64,000 nucleotides of DNA from Candidatus Coprousia avicola (GCA_018715125.1 DVMF01000041.1:27885-91884); one strand, 5' to 3'; shown: positions 25,903-36,915, counted from the first letter of the stretch. The notes: generated from the letters alone by a model not told the origin. Numbers and translations: made by a program.

Positions 25903-28566
25903 CTACTCCTTATGAACGATGACACCGGACCCAAAAACGCTATCGAGCAGCTTCATGGCGTCTTCCGAAGTCTCCGGAACCTCCGCGGGCGGCGCATCAT
26001 GGTTGAAGACTGCCGCCGGGTCGAAGGAGGGGGACTTCGCCACCGCGGGGGATGCGGCCGGGCGCGGGGCAGCAGGAGCAGCAGAACCCTCGGCTGCCGG
26101 GACGTCCGAACCGCCGGCAGCAACGGGCGCGGGCGCCGCCGGAGGCTCGAGGGGCATATCGAACGGAGGCAGGTCCTCCTCCGCCTCGTATCCCGCGATG
26201 AAGGCGTCGTCGTACGGGACGACCTCGTCCTCCCACGCGCGGCGGTCCTCCTCGACCGAGGGCTCCGAGATCACCGTGGGGCCGCTCGTCTGATCGGCCG
26301 CCGGCGCCGGCGCTGCCGGAGCGGAGGCCGCGGGCGAAGCGGGGGTCGCGGGTACCGATGCCTCGCTCGTAAACGGCACGAAGCCGGGCGACACCTGCGC
26401 AGGGGCGGGGGCCGCTGGTTTTACCGCGGCCGCCGGAGCGGGCGCCGCGGCTTCGCCGGACCGGGGTGCCGACTCGGGCGCGGGGGCGGTAGCCGGGCGC
26501 GGCGCGGGCGCGGCCGGTGCGGGCGACGCGGACGCAGCCGCCTCAGGAGCAGATACCGCCGGGGAGGGCGCGGGATCGGGCTGCGGTTGGGGGGCCTGCG
26601 CCGCCCGTGAGGGGGAGGCGGGCGCGGGGGCGGCAGGGCGCGCGGGGGCGTCGCCCATCACGTAGTGCACCTTACGAGTACCGAAGACCTCGGCGACGAC
26701 CGGATGGATAGCCGCCTCGGAATCGGCGCGCCCCAGCATCTTGATGGCAAACCCCGACCCCGCCGGGAAGGCGACTGTCAGCGTGTCGCCGTCGTCCGTG
26801 CGGGCGCGCGAGCTCTGCAGAAGCGCACCGCGCGAGGGCTGGGCAGCAGTGACGCGGCGCACGACCTCGGCCCACCGGCGCTGCAGGTCGCCCTCGTCAG
26901 TCACGGGAGCAGCCGCGGGAGCGGGGGCGCCGGCGGGAGCGGCCTCGTTCTTCTGCGGTACGGGTGCAGCGGCGGACTCCTGCGGCGCGGGCTTCTGAGC
27001 GTGCGCGACGGCAGGCGCGGGGGCCGGAGCCGCGGCAGCCTCAGAGACGGGAGCACGCCCGGGTGCCGGGGAGACGGGCCTCTCCGGAGAGGCCCGGACC
27101 GGCGACGGGGCCGGTGACGGGGCAGAATCTTGCACGGGCGCCGGGGCGGAAGCGGCGACGGCGGATCGTGCCGGACCGGGCGCTGCGCTCGGGGCGGGTG
27201 CCTTGCGCTGCGGCGCAGGCGAGGCGGAAGCATCCCACGGCGCCGCCGCATGCGGACGGGCGACGGCCGCATGCGCGGGGGCAGAGACCGGTGCCGCGGG
27301 CGGCGCCGCCTCCTGCCGTGCCGCGGGCGCCGCGGCGGGTCTGCCCATCAGGCTCGACGCCGCGTCCGCATCAAGCGGGGCGGACGGCACGCCGGCGGCA
27401 AGCTGCGCCTCGATGCGGTCCAGCCGGTCGGCCAGCGCCTCGAGCGTAAGGTCTGATGCGGGGCGCGCCAGGCGCGTGAGCGCGATCTCGAGCACCAGAC
27501 GCGTGTCCGCGGCGTTGCGCATCTCCAGCGCCGCGTCGTCAAGCACGGTCAGCATCCGCGCCACGCGGTCGTTCCCCTCAAACAGGGCTGCCTCGGCCGA
27601 GAGCGCCTCGAGCTCCTCCGGCGTCGCGTCCACCACCTCGCGCGCCGCACCCGCAACGCGCACCATATAGACATCGCGCAGATGCGCGATGAGGTCCCGG
27701 GTAAGCTCCATCAGGTCGTTGCCCTCGTCGACCTGCGCGCGCACCAGCGAGAAGAGCGTAGCGACGTCGCGCGCGGCGAGGGCACGGGCAAACTCGGCGA
27801 GCACCGAGCTCGCCACCTCGCCCAGCAGGGCGCGGGCGTCATCGGCGCGCACCGCCCCGCCGCCAAAGACCGAGAGCTGCTCCAGCGTCGACAAGGCGTC
27901 GCGCATGCCGCCGCGTGCGTGCTTGGCAACGATCTCAAGCGCCTCGGCATCAAAGGCAAAGCCCTCTTGCTCGCAGATGTAGGCGAGGCGACCCTCGATA
28001 TCCTCGTTGCCGATGCGATGGAAGTCGAAGCGCTGGCAGCGCGAGAGAATGGTCTCGGGAATCTTCTGCGGGTCGGTGGTGCACATCACGAAGACCACGT
28101 GCGCCGGCGGCTCCTCGAGCGTCTTGAGCAGCGCGTTGAAGGCCGCCACGGTGAGCATGTGGACCTCGTCGATGATGTAGACCTTGTAGGCCCCGCGCAC
28201 GGGGGCGAAGTTGACCGACCCGATGATCTCCTCGCGCACGTTGTCCACGCCGGTGCGGCTCGCGGCGTCGAGCTCGTACACGTCCGGGTGGATGCCGTCG
28301 GCGATCTGCGTGCACTCAGGGCACGTGCCGTCCGGCATGCAGCCGCTCGCCCCCTCCGCGCGCGCCGCCTCGGCCTTCTGGCAGAGCAGCGCCTTGGCGA
28401 GGATGCGCGCCATCGTGGTCTTGCCCGTGCCGCGCGGCCCGCAGAAGAGGTACGCGTGGGAGAGGCGCCCCTCGGTGACGGCGTGCTCGAGCGTCGAGAC
28501 GATGTGCTGCTGGCCCACGACGCTCTCAAAGGTGAGCGGGCGATATTTACGGTACAGCGACTCCAT
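25903..28566 (-). CDS. dnaX: DNA polymerase III subunit gamma/tau
   Basis: An 887-residue clamp-loader ATPase, longer than most DnaX proteins. The Walker A motif is GPRGTGKT (43-50), zinc ligands are Cys62, Cys76, Cys82 and Cys85, and the DEVH Walker B is at about 128. Residues 1-365 are the three conserved domains. From about 385 to 550 and again 655 to 850 the protein is very rich in Ala and Pro, with a short conserved domain between (about 555-645, LQRRWAEVVRRV, tau-like). The long low-complexity tail is an oddity. No clear frameshift signal for a short gamma form was identified. Confidence 0.97.
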   Translation of the reverse strand: MESLYRKYRPLTFESVVGQQHIVSTLEHAVTEGRLSHAYLFCGPRGTGKTTMARILAKALLCQKAEAARAEGASGCMPDGTCPECTQIADGIHPDVYELDAASRTGVDNVREEIIGSVNFAPVRGAYKVYIIDEVHMLTVAAFNALLKTLEEPPAHVVFVMCTTDPQKIPETILSRCQRFDFHRIGNEDIEGRLAYICEQEGFAFDAEALEIVAKHARGGMRDALSTLEQLSVFGGGAVRADDARALLGEVASSVLAEFARALAARDVATLFSLVRAQVDEGNDLMELTRDLIAHLRDVYMVRVAGAAREVVDATPEELEALSAEAALFEGNDRVARMLTVLDDAALEMRNAADTRLVLEIALTRLARPASDLTLEALADRLDRIEAQLAAGVPSAPLDADAASSLMGRPAAAPAARQEAAPPAAPVSAPAHAAVARPHAAAPWDASASPAPQRKAPAPSAAPGPARSAVAASAPAPVQDSAPSPAPSPVRASPERPVSPAPGRAPVSEAAAAPAPAPAVAHAQKPAPQESAAAPVPQKNEAAPAGAPAPAAAPVTDEGDLQRRWAEVVRRVTAAQPSRGALLQSSRARTDDGDTLTVAFPAGSGFAIKMLGRADSEAAIHPVVAEVFGTRKVHYVMGDAPARPAAPAPASPSRAAQAPQPQPDPAPSPAVSAPEAAASASPAPAAPAPRPATAPAPESAPRSGEAAAPAPAAAVKPAAPAPAQVSPGFVPFTSEASVPATPASPAASAPAAPAPAADQTSGPTVISEPSVEEDRRAWEDEVVPYDDAFIAGYEAEEDLPPFDMPLEPPAAPAPVAAGGSDVPAAEGSAAPAAPRPAASPAVAKSPSFDPAAVFNHDAPPAEVPETSEDAMKLLDSVFGSGVIVHKE

Positions 28567-28622
28567 GGGGAATCTCCTATCTATGCACTCGGTCGGGCGG
28601 AGCGGGTCTCGGCGAAACGGGT

Positions 28623-28817
28623 CTACAGCCCGTGCGCGGTCAGGCGCCGATCGATGTCTTTGAGCGTGATGCGCGTCGCGAAGAGCTGGCGGTACGTGGC
28701 GGTCTTGACCTTGTTCTCGGCACGCAGGACCTCCATGCGCTCAGAAACGTCCCCGAGCTCCGCCCGTACCTCGGCGGCAAAGGCCTCGTACGCGGCCAAG
28801 CGCTCAGCATCGCCCAT
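28623..28817 (-). CDS. Small conserved-looking protein upstream of dnaX, unknown function
   Basis: A 64-residue acidic, helical protein (MGDAERLAAYEAFAAE... ending RRLTAHGL). Heptad-like spacing of Leu/Val/Met suggests a short coiled coil. The ATG at 28817 has GAGGGG upstream. It is 56 bases ahead of dnaX on the same strand and likely co-transcribed. I recognise no family. Coding is supported by the ribosome site, position and codon usage like the neighbours. Confidence 0.6.
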   Translation of the reverse strand: MGDAERLAAYEAFAAEVRAELGDVSERMEVLRAENKVKTATYRQLFATRITLKDIDRRLTAHGL

Positions 28818-28958
28818 CGTCCATCCCCTCACTTTTGCCCGCAGGCGTCGCATCGACGGTCCTACCATCATACCCGCCGGCGCGGACGAAGCGGCGGGGC
28901 GTGGTATGATGACGAAAAACCATGGCCCACACGAACCAGAACCGCACCAGGATTCGCC

Positions 28959-30857
28959 ATGACACGCTTCTCATCCCATAGGCGCCCCGCGCCCGACGCC
29001 GCGGCGCGCCCGCACGCGCCCTCGCCCGCCGAGACGGGAGCCGCCATGCTCGCCGACGCCCCCGCCCCCGGCGCGGCCGCCACCGCGCTCCTCAAGCGCT
29101 ATCGACCGCTCGAGACGCGCGGGGGCGGTACGTTCGGCACCGTCGAGATCTGCCTCGACGTCCGCCTGAAGCGGCGCGTCGCCATCAAGCGCATGCCGCT
29201 CGCCGACGAGGGGGCCTCCGCCGACGTTCCGCTCGAGACCTACGCCACGGCGCTTGCCGAGGCGCGCACGGCGAGCATGCTCGCGGCCAGCCACATCGTC
29301 CAGGTCATCGATTTCACCTACGACCGCGGCTACGCCTACCTGGTGATGGAATACGTGGACGGCATGTCGCTCGAGGAGCTTCTCGCCGCCGTGGACGGGC
29401 ACTCCCTCACCTACGACGAGACCGCCGCCGTTGCCGACGCGCTCGTGCAGGCGCTCGCCTTCGCGCACGACAACGGCGTGCTCCACCTGGACGTCAAGCC
29501 CGCCAACGTGCTGATCGACCGCACCGGCAACGTCAAGCTCGCCGACTTCGGCATGGCGAAGCTCTCGCGCGCGACCGGCTACGGCGACGCTCGGGGCGGC
29601 ACCATCGGCTATATGCCGCCCGAGCAGCTCATCGGCGCCGATGTGGACGGGCGGGCGGACCTCTTCGCCCTGGCCGCCGTCCTCTACGAGGCGCTGTGCG
29701 CCGAGGCCCCCTTCCGCGCCGAGTCGGCCGCCGCCTCCATCGAGCGCATCCGCGAGGGCGCCGAGGACCCGGCGGAGGTGCTGCCCGGCATCCCCGAGCT
29801 TGCGGACGAGGTCCTGCTCGCGGCGCTCTCCTCCGCCCCCGAGGACCGGCCGGAGAGCGTCGAGGCCTTCGGGGAGCGCTTTCTCGCCGACCTGGGCAAC
29901 CCGCGCGCCGGGCGCCGCAGCCTCGCGAACCTCATCGCCGAGCTCACCGCCGACGAGGACGATGCCGACCTCGCTCCCGAGGCTGCCAAGCCCACGGTGG
30001 AGGTCGACCCGGCCGAGGGCTGGCTCGGCAGCCGCACGCCGCGCGCCCGCGCCCTCGTCACCGGCGGCATCGCGGGTGCGGGCGTCGCCGTCGCCGCCGC
30101 ATACGTGCTGGGCATGACGGGGGTTTCGAGCCCGGTGGCAACGCTTGCCGTCGCGCTCGCCACGGGCGGGGCCTCGGTGGCCGCGCCGCAGCTGGGAAGC
30201 GCCCTGGTGGCCGCGGGCCTCATCTGCGCCGTCGCCCCCGCCACGCCGCTTCTGGCGCTTCTGCCCGTGCTGCTGCCGCTGATAGCGCTCCTTACCAGCT
30301 GGTGGTACGTCTGGGGCCGCACGCAGCCCGCCGCCTCGGCCACCTTTGCCGCCATCCTCGCCGCCGGCGCGCTCACGGGCAACCCGTGGCTTCTCGCCGG
30401 ACCCATCGCCGTGTGGTGCGGCTACCTCAGCGCGCCGGGCTCTGGCGCGGCGACGGTCGGCCTCGGCGTCCTCACCTCGGCGCTGTTCAACACCGCCCTG
30501 GGGGCGGCGGGGGCGCTGCCGGCAAGCGCTGCGTGGACCGCCATCGCCGACGGGCACCTCATCGCCGGCGCCGCCGGGGCCGCCGCGACCGCCGCAGTCG
30601 TGTCGGCGATGGGCTCGCGCCTGTGGGAGCGCTTCTCCGCCGGCGGGGGCACGGGGCTCAACATCGTCTGTGCGGCCTCCGGCGGAATTATGGTTGTTTT
30701 GCAGCTCTGCCTTGCAAACCCTGTGGAAAATACCAGCTCGCAGACCCTACCCTTTGCCGTTGCTTTAGGGATGGGCGCGCTTTCCTCTATAATCTGGCTC
30801 ATCTGTACCTATGGGCTCGGCTATCGAAAAGAAACGGCGGAGGGTGATCGTCCGTGA
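28959..30857 (+). CDS. Ser/Thr protein kinase with polytopic membrane domain
   Basis: A 632-residue protein. The kinase domain spans about 45-310: glycine loop TRGGGTFG, Lys77 in VAIKRM, DFG at 196-198, and PPE in the activation segment. The catalytic loop is HLDVKPANVL (Asp178), so the usual Arg of HRD is Leu, making it a non-RD kinase. Residues 360-620 contain about nine hydrophobic segments instead of a PASTA ectodomain. It overlaps fhaA by four bases and leads the operon with fhaA, fhaB, a PP2C phosphatase, the SEDS-PBP fusion and pknB. The start at 28959 is provisional; an ATG at 29046 is possible. It may sense a membrane or lipid signal. Confidence 0.85.
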   Translation: MTRFSSHRRPAPDAAARPHAPSPAETGAAMLADAPAPGAAATALLKRYRPLETRGGGTFGTVEICLDVRLKRRVAIKRMPLADEGASADVPLETYATALAEARTASMLAASHIVQVIDFTYDRGYAYLVMEYVDGMSLEELLAAVDGHSLTYDETAAVADALVQALAFAHDNGVLHLDVKPANVLIDRTGNVKLADFGMAKLSRATGYGDARGGTIGYMPPEQLIGADVDGRADLFALAAVLYEALCAEAPFRAESAAASIERIREGAEDPAEVLPGIPELADEVLLAALSSAPEDRPESVEAFGERFLADLGNPRAGRRSLANLIAELTADEDDADLAPEAAKPTVEVDPAEGWLGSRTPRARALVTGGIAGAGVAVAAAYVLGMTGVSSPVATLAVALATGGASVAAPQLGSALVAAGLICAVAPATPLLALLPVLLPLIALLTSWWYVWGRTQPAASATFAAILAAGALTGNPWLLAGPIAVWCGYLSAPGSGAATVGLGVLTSALFNTALGAAGALPASAAWTAIADGHLIAGAAGAAATAAVVSAMGSRLWERFSAGGGTGLNIVCAASGGIMVVLQLCLANPVENTSSQTLPFAVALGMGALSSIIWLICTYGLGYRKETAEGDRP

Positions 30858-31939
30858 ACTTCCTGAACATCTTCGAGGACCACGTGGCGGGTATCTTTGG
30901 CGCCAGCCGGGCACCGTTCTCCTTTAAAAAGCTCGCCAAGCAGGCAGTGCGCGAGATGGAGGACCAGACACTCGTCATCAACGGCGTCAACACGGCGCCC
31001 GCGCTCTACACCATTCTCATCGCCGCCGACGACGACCCACTCATGGCGCCGTACTATCCGCAGCTCACGCGTGAGGTCGCCGAGTTTGTGAAGGCGCATG
31101 CGGAGAAGAAGGCCTATATCTTTGTGGGCGAGCCGCTCGTCCGCTTCATGATCGACCCGCAGCTCCGCGCCGGCAAGTTCTCCGTCTTTGCCGAGAACGT
31201 CGACGCCCCCACCCTGGGCCGCCTCTACGAGGAGGAGCGCGCCTACCAGCAGGGGCTCTCGCAGAGCCTCACCGGCCCCGCGGCCCCGCGGCCGAGCGAG
31301 CCCGCACCGGCGCCCGCCGCACCGCAGACGCCGACGCCCCGCACCCGCCGCGAGCCCGCCCCCGCGCCCGAGCCGGCGCCGCGCGCGAGCCGCGTGCCCG
31401 ATATCGCTGCTCAGGCACCTGCCGCCGTAGCGGGCGCCGCAGCGGGCGCCGCAGCGGGCGCCGCCGTCGCCGGAGCCTTTGCCGAGCGCGACCCCTTCGC
31501 GCCGCTCGCCGACGCCGCCGCGCCCATCCCCGTCCCCAAGACGGTCACCCGCGCCCAGCTCGACGGCGTGGGCGGTGCCGCCGCCACGGGCGGCGCCCGC
31601 GTGGGCGCGAGCGTTGCCAACAACATGGTGAGCTCCCGCGCCCAGGTGGCGCTCCCGCCGCTCGCCCAGCTCATCGACGTCGTCACCGGCGACGTGCACG
31701 AGGTCACCGGCCAGACGTGCGTCATCGGCCGCGAGCGCGCCGCAACCGACGTGACGCTGCGCGACCCCAACGTCAGCCGTCGCCACGCCCAGCTCACCTA
31801 CACGGGTCAGGACTGGTCCATCGAGGACCTCAACTCCACCAACGGCACGCTCGTCAACAACCGCCGCATCACCCGCTGCCCCCTGCGCAGCGGCGATATG
31901 GTGACCTTCGGGCTCTCCACCTTCGAGTTCAGGGGCTGA
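30854..31939 (+). CDS. fhaA: FHA-domain protein FhaA (DUF3662 + FHA)
   Basis: A 361-residue protein. Residues 1-120 form the FhaA N-terminal domain (NIFEDHVAGIFGASRAPFSFKK is its beginning, split here as NIFEDHVAGIF and RAPFSFKK); a Pro/Ala linker spans about 130-270; the FHA domain (275-361) has VIGRERAATDV, SRRHAQL and NSTNGTLVNN, the phosphothreonine-binding residues. The GTG start overlaps the preceding kinase stop by four bases (GTGA). It docks threonine-phosphorylated partners of the neighbouring kinases, such as cell-wall proteins in other actinobacteria. Confidence 0.92.
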   Translation: MNFLNIFEDHVAGIFGASRAPFSFKKLAKQAVREMEDQTLVINGVNTAPALYTILIAADDDPLMAPYYPQLTREVAEFVKAHAEKKAYIFVGEPLVRFMIDPQLRAGKFSVFAENVDAPTLGRLYEEERAYQQGLSQSLTGPAAPRPSEPAPAPAAPQTPTPRTRREPAPAPEPAPRASRVPDIAAQAPAAVAGAAAGAAAGAAVAGAFAERDPFAPLADAAAPIPVPKTVTRAQLDGVGGAAATGGARVGASVANNMVSSRAQVALPPLAQLIDVVTGDVHEVTGQTCVIGRERAATDVTLRDPNVSRRHAQLTYTGQDWSIEDLNSTNGTLVNNRRITRCPLRSGDMVTFGLSTFEFRG

Positions 31940-31946
31940 TGGCCTT

Positions 31947-32360
31947 ATGATCGACATCATCCTGTTCATCGGGCGCATCGTTCTCGTCGCCATCCTCTAC
32001 ATCTTCCTGTTCGCCGTCATGAAGACGGGCGTGGGGCTCGTGCGCGGTCAGCGGCGCGACTCCGCCATCTGGACCATCGACGTCGACAAGGGCCCCCGCG
32101 GTATCCGCGGCATCCACGTCGACATGCTCGGCCCCGTCATCGTGGGCCGCTCGCCGTCGTCCGACATCTGCATCAACGAGCCCTTCGTCTCGGCGAGTCA
32201 TGCGCGCTTCTCCCTGCAGGGCCCGGCGCTCGTCATCGAGGACCTGAACTCGCTTAACGGCACGCTCGTCAACGGCCGCCCGCTGGTAGAGCCCGCCACG
32301 CTGCGCGAGGGCGACGAGGTCCAGATCGGTGACGTCGTCATGAAAGTGAATCGCCGATGA
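31947..32360 (+). CDS. fhaB: Membrane-anchored FHA-domain protein FhaB
   Basis: A 137-residue protein with one N-terminal transmembrane helix (about residues 5-27) and an FHA domain (about 60-135: IVGRSPSSDI, SASHARF, NSLNGTLVNG). It is seven bases downstream of fhaA, and its stop overlaps the start of the phosphatase gene by four bases. Known FhaB proteins bind class B PBPs or their kinases, consistent with the SEDS-PBP fusion encoded two genes on. Confidence 0.92.
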   Translation: MIDIILFIGRIVLVAILYIFLFAVMKTGVGLVRGQRRDSAIWTIDVDKGPRGIRGIHVDMLGPVIVGRSPSSDICINEPFVSASHARFSLQGPALVIEDLNSLNGTLVNGRPLVEPATLREGDEVQIGDVVMKVNRR

Positions 32361-34003
32361 CGGCCGAGGAGCTCCATAACGCCGAGATGCCGCTCGACGC
32401 CGACCGCGCGCCCATCGGCGCCCACGCCGCACCGAGCGCCCCGGTTGAGGACGAGGCGGACGACCCCCGCGAGGACGCGCTCTTTGCCGAGCGCCTGACC
32501 CCCGCGCGCGGCTCGGCCGAGCACGCGGACGCCCCACTTGCCCCCGAGGCAGGCCCCGCTGACGCCGCGTCGGACGCGCCTCAGGCGTCCCCGCTCCCCG
32601 GTGCGCCCGAGACCGCGGACGCCGATACGGCCTCTGCGGCACCAGCAGAACCCGCCGAGCCCGTATCGCCCGCGACCACGGCAGAGATCGACGTCGACGA
32701 GGTCGAGGCGCGCCTCGCCGACCCCGGCTCGACGCAGAGCTTCCAAGCGATCCCCGAGGACCGCATCGACACCGACTCGACCTACGACGCCGGCACCACC
32801 GTCAACCTCATGTGGGGCGCGCGCTCCGACGTGGGCTGCGTGCGCACGCACAACGAGGACTCCTACCTCGTGCAGTCGCCGCTCTTCTGCGTGTCCGACG
32901 GCATGGGCGGCCATGCTGCCGGCGAGGTCGCCTCGTCCATCGCGGTCGAGACCATCGCCCAGCACGCCCCCACCTCAGCCGACCCCGCCCAGCTGGCGCG
33001 GGCCGTCGAGGCCGCCAACGCCGCCATCATCCGGGCGGCAGCCGAGGGCGTCGGGCGGCCCGGCATGGGGTGCACCGCTACCGCGGCCTATATCGAGGGC
33101 ACGCAGCTCGCCATCGCGCACGTGGGCGACTCGCGCGCCTACCTCGTCCACGAGGGCACACTCATCCGCGTGACGCGCGACCACTCCTATGTGGAGGAGC
33201 TCGTCGACGCCGGCGAGATCACCGCCGACGAGGCGCGCGTCCACCCCAACCGCTCCGTCATCACGCGCGCGCTCGGCTCCGATCCGGCGATGTACGCCGA
33301 CCACTTCCAGCTCAATATCGAGGAGGGCGACCGCCTCATCCTCTGCTCGGACGGCCTCTCGTCCATGATTCCCGACGGCGAGATCGAAAATATCGCCAAC
33401 CAGTCCCCCACCGCGCAGATCTGCGTCGACAACCTCGTCGACGCCGCACTTGCCGCCGGCGGCTCGGATAACGTCACGGTGGTGGTGGTCGACGTGGTGG
33501 ACGACGGCCGGCTGCGCGAGGCGCTCAGGCGCCGCAAGCGCAACGTCCTCATCGCGGTGGTCGCCGTTGTCGCCGCGCTTGCCATCGCCGCCTTCGCCAT
33601 CATGAACACCATCGCAAACTCCTTCTACCTCGGCATCGAGGACGGCCGCGTGGCCATCTACACCGGAGTTCCCGGCTCGTTCATGGGCATCTCGCTCAGT
33701 CAGCTCGAGGACGACAGCGAGATCGAGGTGACCGACCTGCCCGAGGACACCCAGCGCCGCCTCCAAGAGGGCATCACGCAGCACTCCATCGAAGAGGCGC
33801 GCAACGTCCTCAACGAGTACCGCCGGCAGATCTTTGCCGAGCAGGCACAGCGCTCTGAGACGGCCCGCGCCGCCGAGAACGCTGCCGGCGACGCCGCCGA
33901 TACGGGCGGCGGGGACGCCGCGGCAGACGAGGGGGCCGACGCCTCCACGCTTGCCGACACCGTCGCTCCCACCCAAGATGCCGAGGAAGGAGGCGCCCAG
34001 TGA
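32357..34003 (+). CDS. PP2C-family Ser/Thr phosphatase (PstP type)
   Basis: A 548-residue protein that should dephosphorylate substrates of the neighbouring kinases. The first 150 residues are an unusual acidic Ala/Pro-rich extension. The PP2C domain (about 153-385) contains [30 protein letters not shown] and [11 protein letters not shown], which carry the metal-binding aspartates. A transmembrane helix (about 394-416) and an external tail follow. The start ATG overlaps the fhaB stop, and the stop overlaps the next gene by four bases, so expression is tightly coupled. The long N-terminal extension is the odd feature; an internal start near the PP2C domain was considered, but no ribosome site was seen. 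Confidence 0.93.
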   Translation: MTAEELHNAEMPLDADRAPIGAHAAPSAPVEDEADDPREDALFAERLTPARGSAEHADAPLAPEAGPADAASDAPQASPLPGAPETADADTASAAPAEPAEPVSPATTAEIDVDEVEARLADPGSTQSFQAIPEDRIDTDSTYDAGTTVNLMWGARSDVGCVRTHNEDSYLVQSPLFCVSDGMGGHAAGEVASSIAVETIAQHAPTSADPAQLARAVEAANAAIIRAAAEGVGRPGMGCTATAAYIEGTQLAIAHVGDSRAYLVHEGTLIRVTRDHSYVEELVDAGEITADEARVHPNRSVITRALGSDPAMYADHFQLNIEEGDRLILCSDGLSSMIPDGEIENIANQSPTAQICVDNLVDAALAAGGSDNVTVVVVDVVDDGRLREALRRRKRNVLIAVVAVVAALAIAAFAIMNTIANSFYLGIEDGRVAIYTGVPGSFMGISLSQLEDDSEIEVTDLPEDTQRRLQEGITQHSIEEARNVLNEYRRQIFAEQAQRSETARAAENAAGDAADTGGGDAAADEGADASTLADTVAPTQDAEEGGAQ

Positions 34004-36915
34004 GCCGCCGCACCACCGAACTTCTGCTTCTCATCGCCGCAGCGTTTCCGGTAACGCTGCTCTACGCCCTCTATGTCGCCAACACGGGCACGGCCATCAC
34101 CTTCTCCACCCTCGCCGTCCCGCTCGGGCTCTTCGCCGCCTTTGCCGCGGCGCACATCGCCGTGCGCATGCTCGCGCCCGGCGCCGACCCCGCCATCCTC
34201 CCCATCGTGTTCGTGCTCTCGGGCATCGGCATCACGTTTGTGACGCGTCTCGCGCCCGACCTCGCCATGAACCAGCTCGTATACCTCTTCGTATCCATCG
34301 CGCTCATGGTCGCCACGCTCGCCGCGGTGAGAAACCTCGACGTGGTGGCGCGCTATAAGTACACGTTTGGCATCGCGGGCATCGTGCTGCTCATCCTGCC
34401 CATCTTCATCGGCACCGAGCAGGGCGGCTCCAAGCTCTGGATCAACTTCTTCGGGCTCTTCACCATCCAGCCCGGCGAGTTCGCCAAGGTGTTCATCGTG
34501 CTGTTCCTGGCAGGCTACCTCGCCGAGAACCGCGAGCTGCTCGCCGCCTCCAACCGCACCATCTTGGGCCTCAAGATCCCGCGCCTGCGCCTTTTGGCGC
34601 CGCTCTTTGTGGTGTGGGGCGTCTGCCTCATCATCGTCGCCTTCGAGCGCGACCTCGGCAGCGCGCTGCTCTTCTACACCATCTTCCTCATCATGCTCTA
34701 CGTTGCGACGGGGCGCTTCTCGTATGTGCTCATCGGCATCGTGCTCTTTGCGATCGGCGCCTTTGGCATGTACCAGGTGATGTCCCACGTGCAGACCCGT
34801 GTCGCCATCTGGCTCGACCCGTTCAGCGATGCGCAGAACACCGGCTACCAGCTCGTGCAGTCGCTTTACTCGCTCGCCGACGGCGGCCTGGTGGGCACGG
34901 GCATCGGCCGCGGCCTCTCATCTAACATCCCGGTAGTGGAGAGCGACTTCATCTTCGCCACCATCGGCGAGGAGATGGGGCTGCTCGGCGCCTCGGCGGT
35001 GCTTCTGCTCTTCATGCTCTTCGCGGTGCGCGCGCTCACCACGGCCGCCCGCGCCAAGAGCGACCTCGCAGCCTTTAGCGCCGTGGGCCTCACCGCCTCC
35101 ATCTCGTTCCAGGCGTTCCTTATCGTGGGCGGCGTGACGAGGCTCATCCCGCTCACGGGCGTGACCCTGCCGTTTATGAGCCAGGGCGGCTCGTCGCTTC
35201 TGGCAAGCTTTATCGTGGTCGCCCTGCTGCTGCGCGCGGGCGACGAGGCGACCGGCCGCGAGACGGAGCTCACCGGCACGGGCGTGATGGAGGCGCTCCC
35301 CGCCCTCGGCGAGGTCCGCGCCCAGGGCGCCCCGGGCGTCACCGGCGTGACCAAGGCGGGCACCCGCATCTTCTCGCGAAGCGCGGCGAGCGCTGCCGCT
35401 CCGGGCGGCTCGCACGCGCGCCCCGGCTCCCGTATGCGGCGGCGTCTGCTCGATACGCCGGAGTCCGGCGTGCTCGGCCGCGTCGCGCTCGCCAAGCGCC
35501 TGACGCGCACCGTCTTCTTCTTTACGGCGCTCTTTGCCGTCCTCATCGGCAACCTCACCTATATTCAGGTCATCAAGGCCGATGAGTACCAGAACATGAC
35601 GGGCAACAACCACACCATCACCCGCGCCGCCTACATCCAGCGCGGCTCCATCATCACCTCGGACGGCCTCACGCTCGCCGAGTCCATACGCCAGGAGGAC
35701 GGCACCTACACCCGCTCCTACCCCAACGGCAACCTCGCCGCGCACACCGTGGGCTACTACTCGACGCAGTACGGGTCCACCGGCATCGAGAACTCGATGA
35801 ACGATACGCTGACCGGTTCTGAGGACTACTCGAGCTGGGAGAACGCCATCGAGTCGCTCGCCGGCATCGCCCAGCCGGGCAACTCGGTGCAGCTCACCAT
35901 CGACTCGCGCATTCAGGCGGCTGCCGAGAGCGCGCTCGAGAACTCCGGGCTCTCCGGTGCGATCGTCGTGCTCAACCCCTCGACCGGCGCCGTGCTCGCC
36001 CGCGCGAGCAACCCCACCTACGACAACGCCAACCCCGCGGGCGCCATCACGGGCGAGGACGCCTCCGCCTCGCTTTTCGACCGCGCGACGCAGGCGCTCT
36101 ACACGCCCGGCTCCACGTTTAAGACCGTCACGCTCTCCGCGGCGCTCGAGTCCGGCGCGGCGACGCTCGACACCACCTATAGCGCTCCGGCCGAGATGGA
36201 GATCGGCGGCGCTCCCGTCACCAATGCCGACGACATCGGCTACGGCACCATCTCGCTCCGCCGCGCGTTTGCCGTGTCGTCTAACGTCGCCTACGGCCAG
36301 CTGGCCCGCGACCTCGGCGCCGAGACGCTCGTCAACCAGGCGAACGCCTTTGGGTTTGGCCAGTCGCTCGGCCAGGATTTCTCTACCACGCCCTCCATCA
36401 TGCCCGACCCGTCGGTGATGACGGAATGGGAGCTCGCCTGGGCGGGCGCCGGACAGCCCGTCGGCCAGGGCCACGAGCCCGGCCCGCAGGTCACGTGCAT
36501 GCAAAACGCCGTGATCGCAGCTGCCATCGCCAACGGCGGCATCGCCATGAACCCCTACGTCGTGGGCCAGATCCTCGCCCCCAACGGCACCGTCATCAGC
36601 ACGACCCAACCCCGTTCGCTCGGCCAGGCCGTGAGCGCGGGCACCGCCGAGCAGGTCCGCGAGGCGATGCTCGACGTCGTCGAATCTGGTACGGGCTACG
36701 AAGCGCAGGTGCGCGGCGTGGAGGTTGCCGGCAAGACGGGCACGGGCGAGACGTCGAAGGAAAACGCCAACTCGACGTTCATCGGCTTTGCGCCGTACGA
36801 CTCACCCGTCGTCGCCATCTCGGTCGTGATCGAGAACTACTACGACCACGAGATCACGGCGGCGTCCATCGCCGGCCGGGTGCTCGCCCAAACGCTCAGC
36901 ATCCTGGGGGTGTGA
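34000..36915 (+). CDS. Fused SEDS glycosyltransferase (FtsW/RodA) and class B penicillin-binding protein
   Basis: A 971-residue fusion. Residues 1-420 are a polytopic SEDS domain ([43 protein letters not shown] in its parts), which polymerises lipid II. A linker (420-500) leads to a transmembrane helix (about 502-522) and a class B transpeptidase with SxxK (Ser705-Lys708), SSN (760-762) and KTGT (Lys912). In Mycobacterium and relatives these are separate, adjacent genes, rodA and pbpA; here one chain carries both activities. The GTG start overlaps the phosphatase stop. PknB and FhaB from the same operon probably regulate it. Confidence 0.93.
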   Translation: MSRRTTELLLLIAAAFPVTLLYALYVANTGTAITFSTLAVPLGLFAAFAAAHIAVRMLAPGADPAILPIVFVLSGIGITFVTRLAPDLAMNQLVYLFVSIALMVATLAAVRNLDVVARYKYTFGIAGIVLLILPIFIGTEQGGSKLWINFFGLFTIQPGEFAKVFIVLFLAGYLAENRELLAASNRTILGLKIPRLRLLAPLFVVWGVCLIIVAFERDLGSALLFYTIFLIMLYVATGRFSYVLIGIVLFAIGAFGMYQVMSHVQTRVAIWLDPFSDAQNTGYQLVQSLYSLADGGLVGTGIGRGLSSNIPVVESDFIFATIGEEMGLLGASAVLLLFMLFAVRALTTAARAKSDLAAFSAVGLTASISFQAFLIVGGVTRLIPLTGVTLPFMSQGGSSLLASFIVVALLLRAGDEATGRETELTGTGVMEALPALGEVRAQGAPGVTGVTKAGTRIFSRSAASAAAPGGSHARPGSRMRRRLLDTPESGVLGRVALAKRLTRTVFFFTALFAVLIGNLTYIQVIKADEYQNMTGNNHTITRAAYIQRGSIITSDGLTLAESIRQEDGTYTRSYPNGNLAAHTVGYYSTQYGSTGIENSMNDTLTGSEDYSSWENAIESLAGIAQPGNSVQLTIDSRIQAAAESALENSGLSGAIVVLNPSTGAVLARASNPTYDNANPAGAITGEDASASLFDRATQALYTPGSTFKTVTLSAALESGAATLDTTYSAPAEMEIGGAPVTNADDIGYGTISLRRAFAVSSNVAYGQLARDLGAETLVNQANAFGFGQSLGQDFSTTPSIMPDPSVMTEWELAWAGAGQPVGQGHEPGPQVTCMQNAVIAAAIANGGIAMNPYVVGQILAPNGTVISTTQPRSLGQAVSAGTAEQVREAMLDVVESGTGYEAQVRGVEVAGKTGTGETSKENANSTFIGFAPYDSPVVAISVVIENYYDHEITAASIAGRVLAQTLSILGV

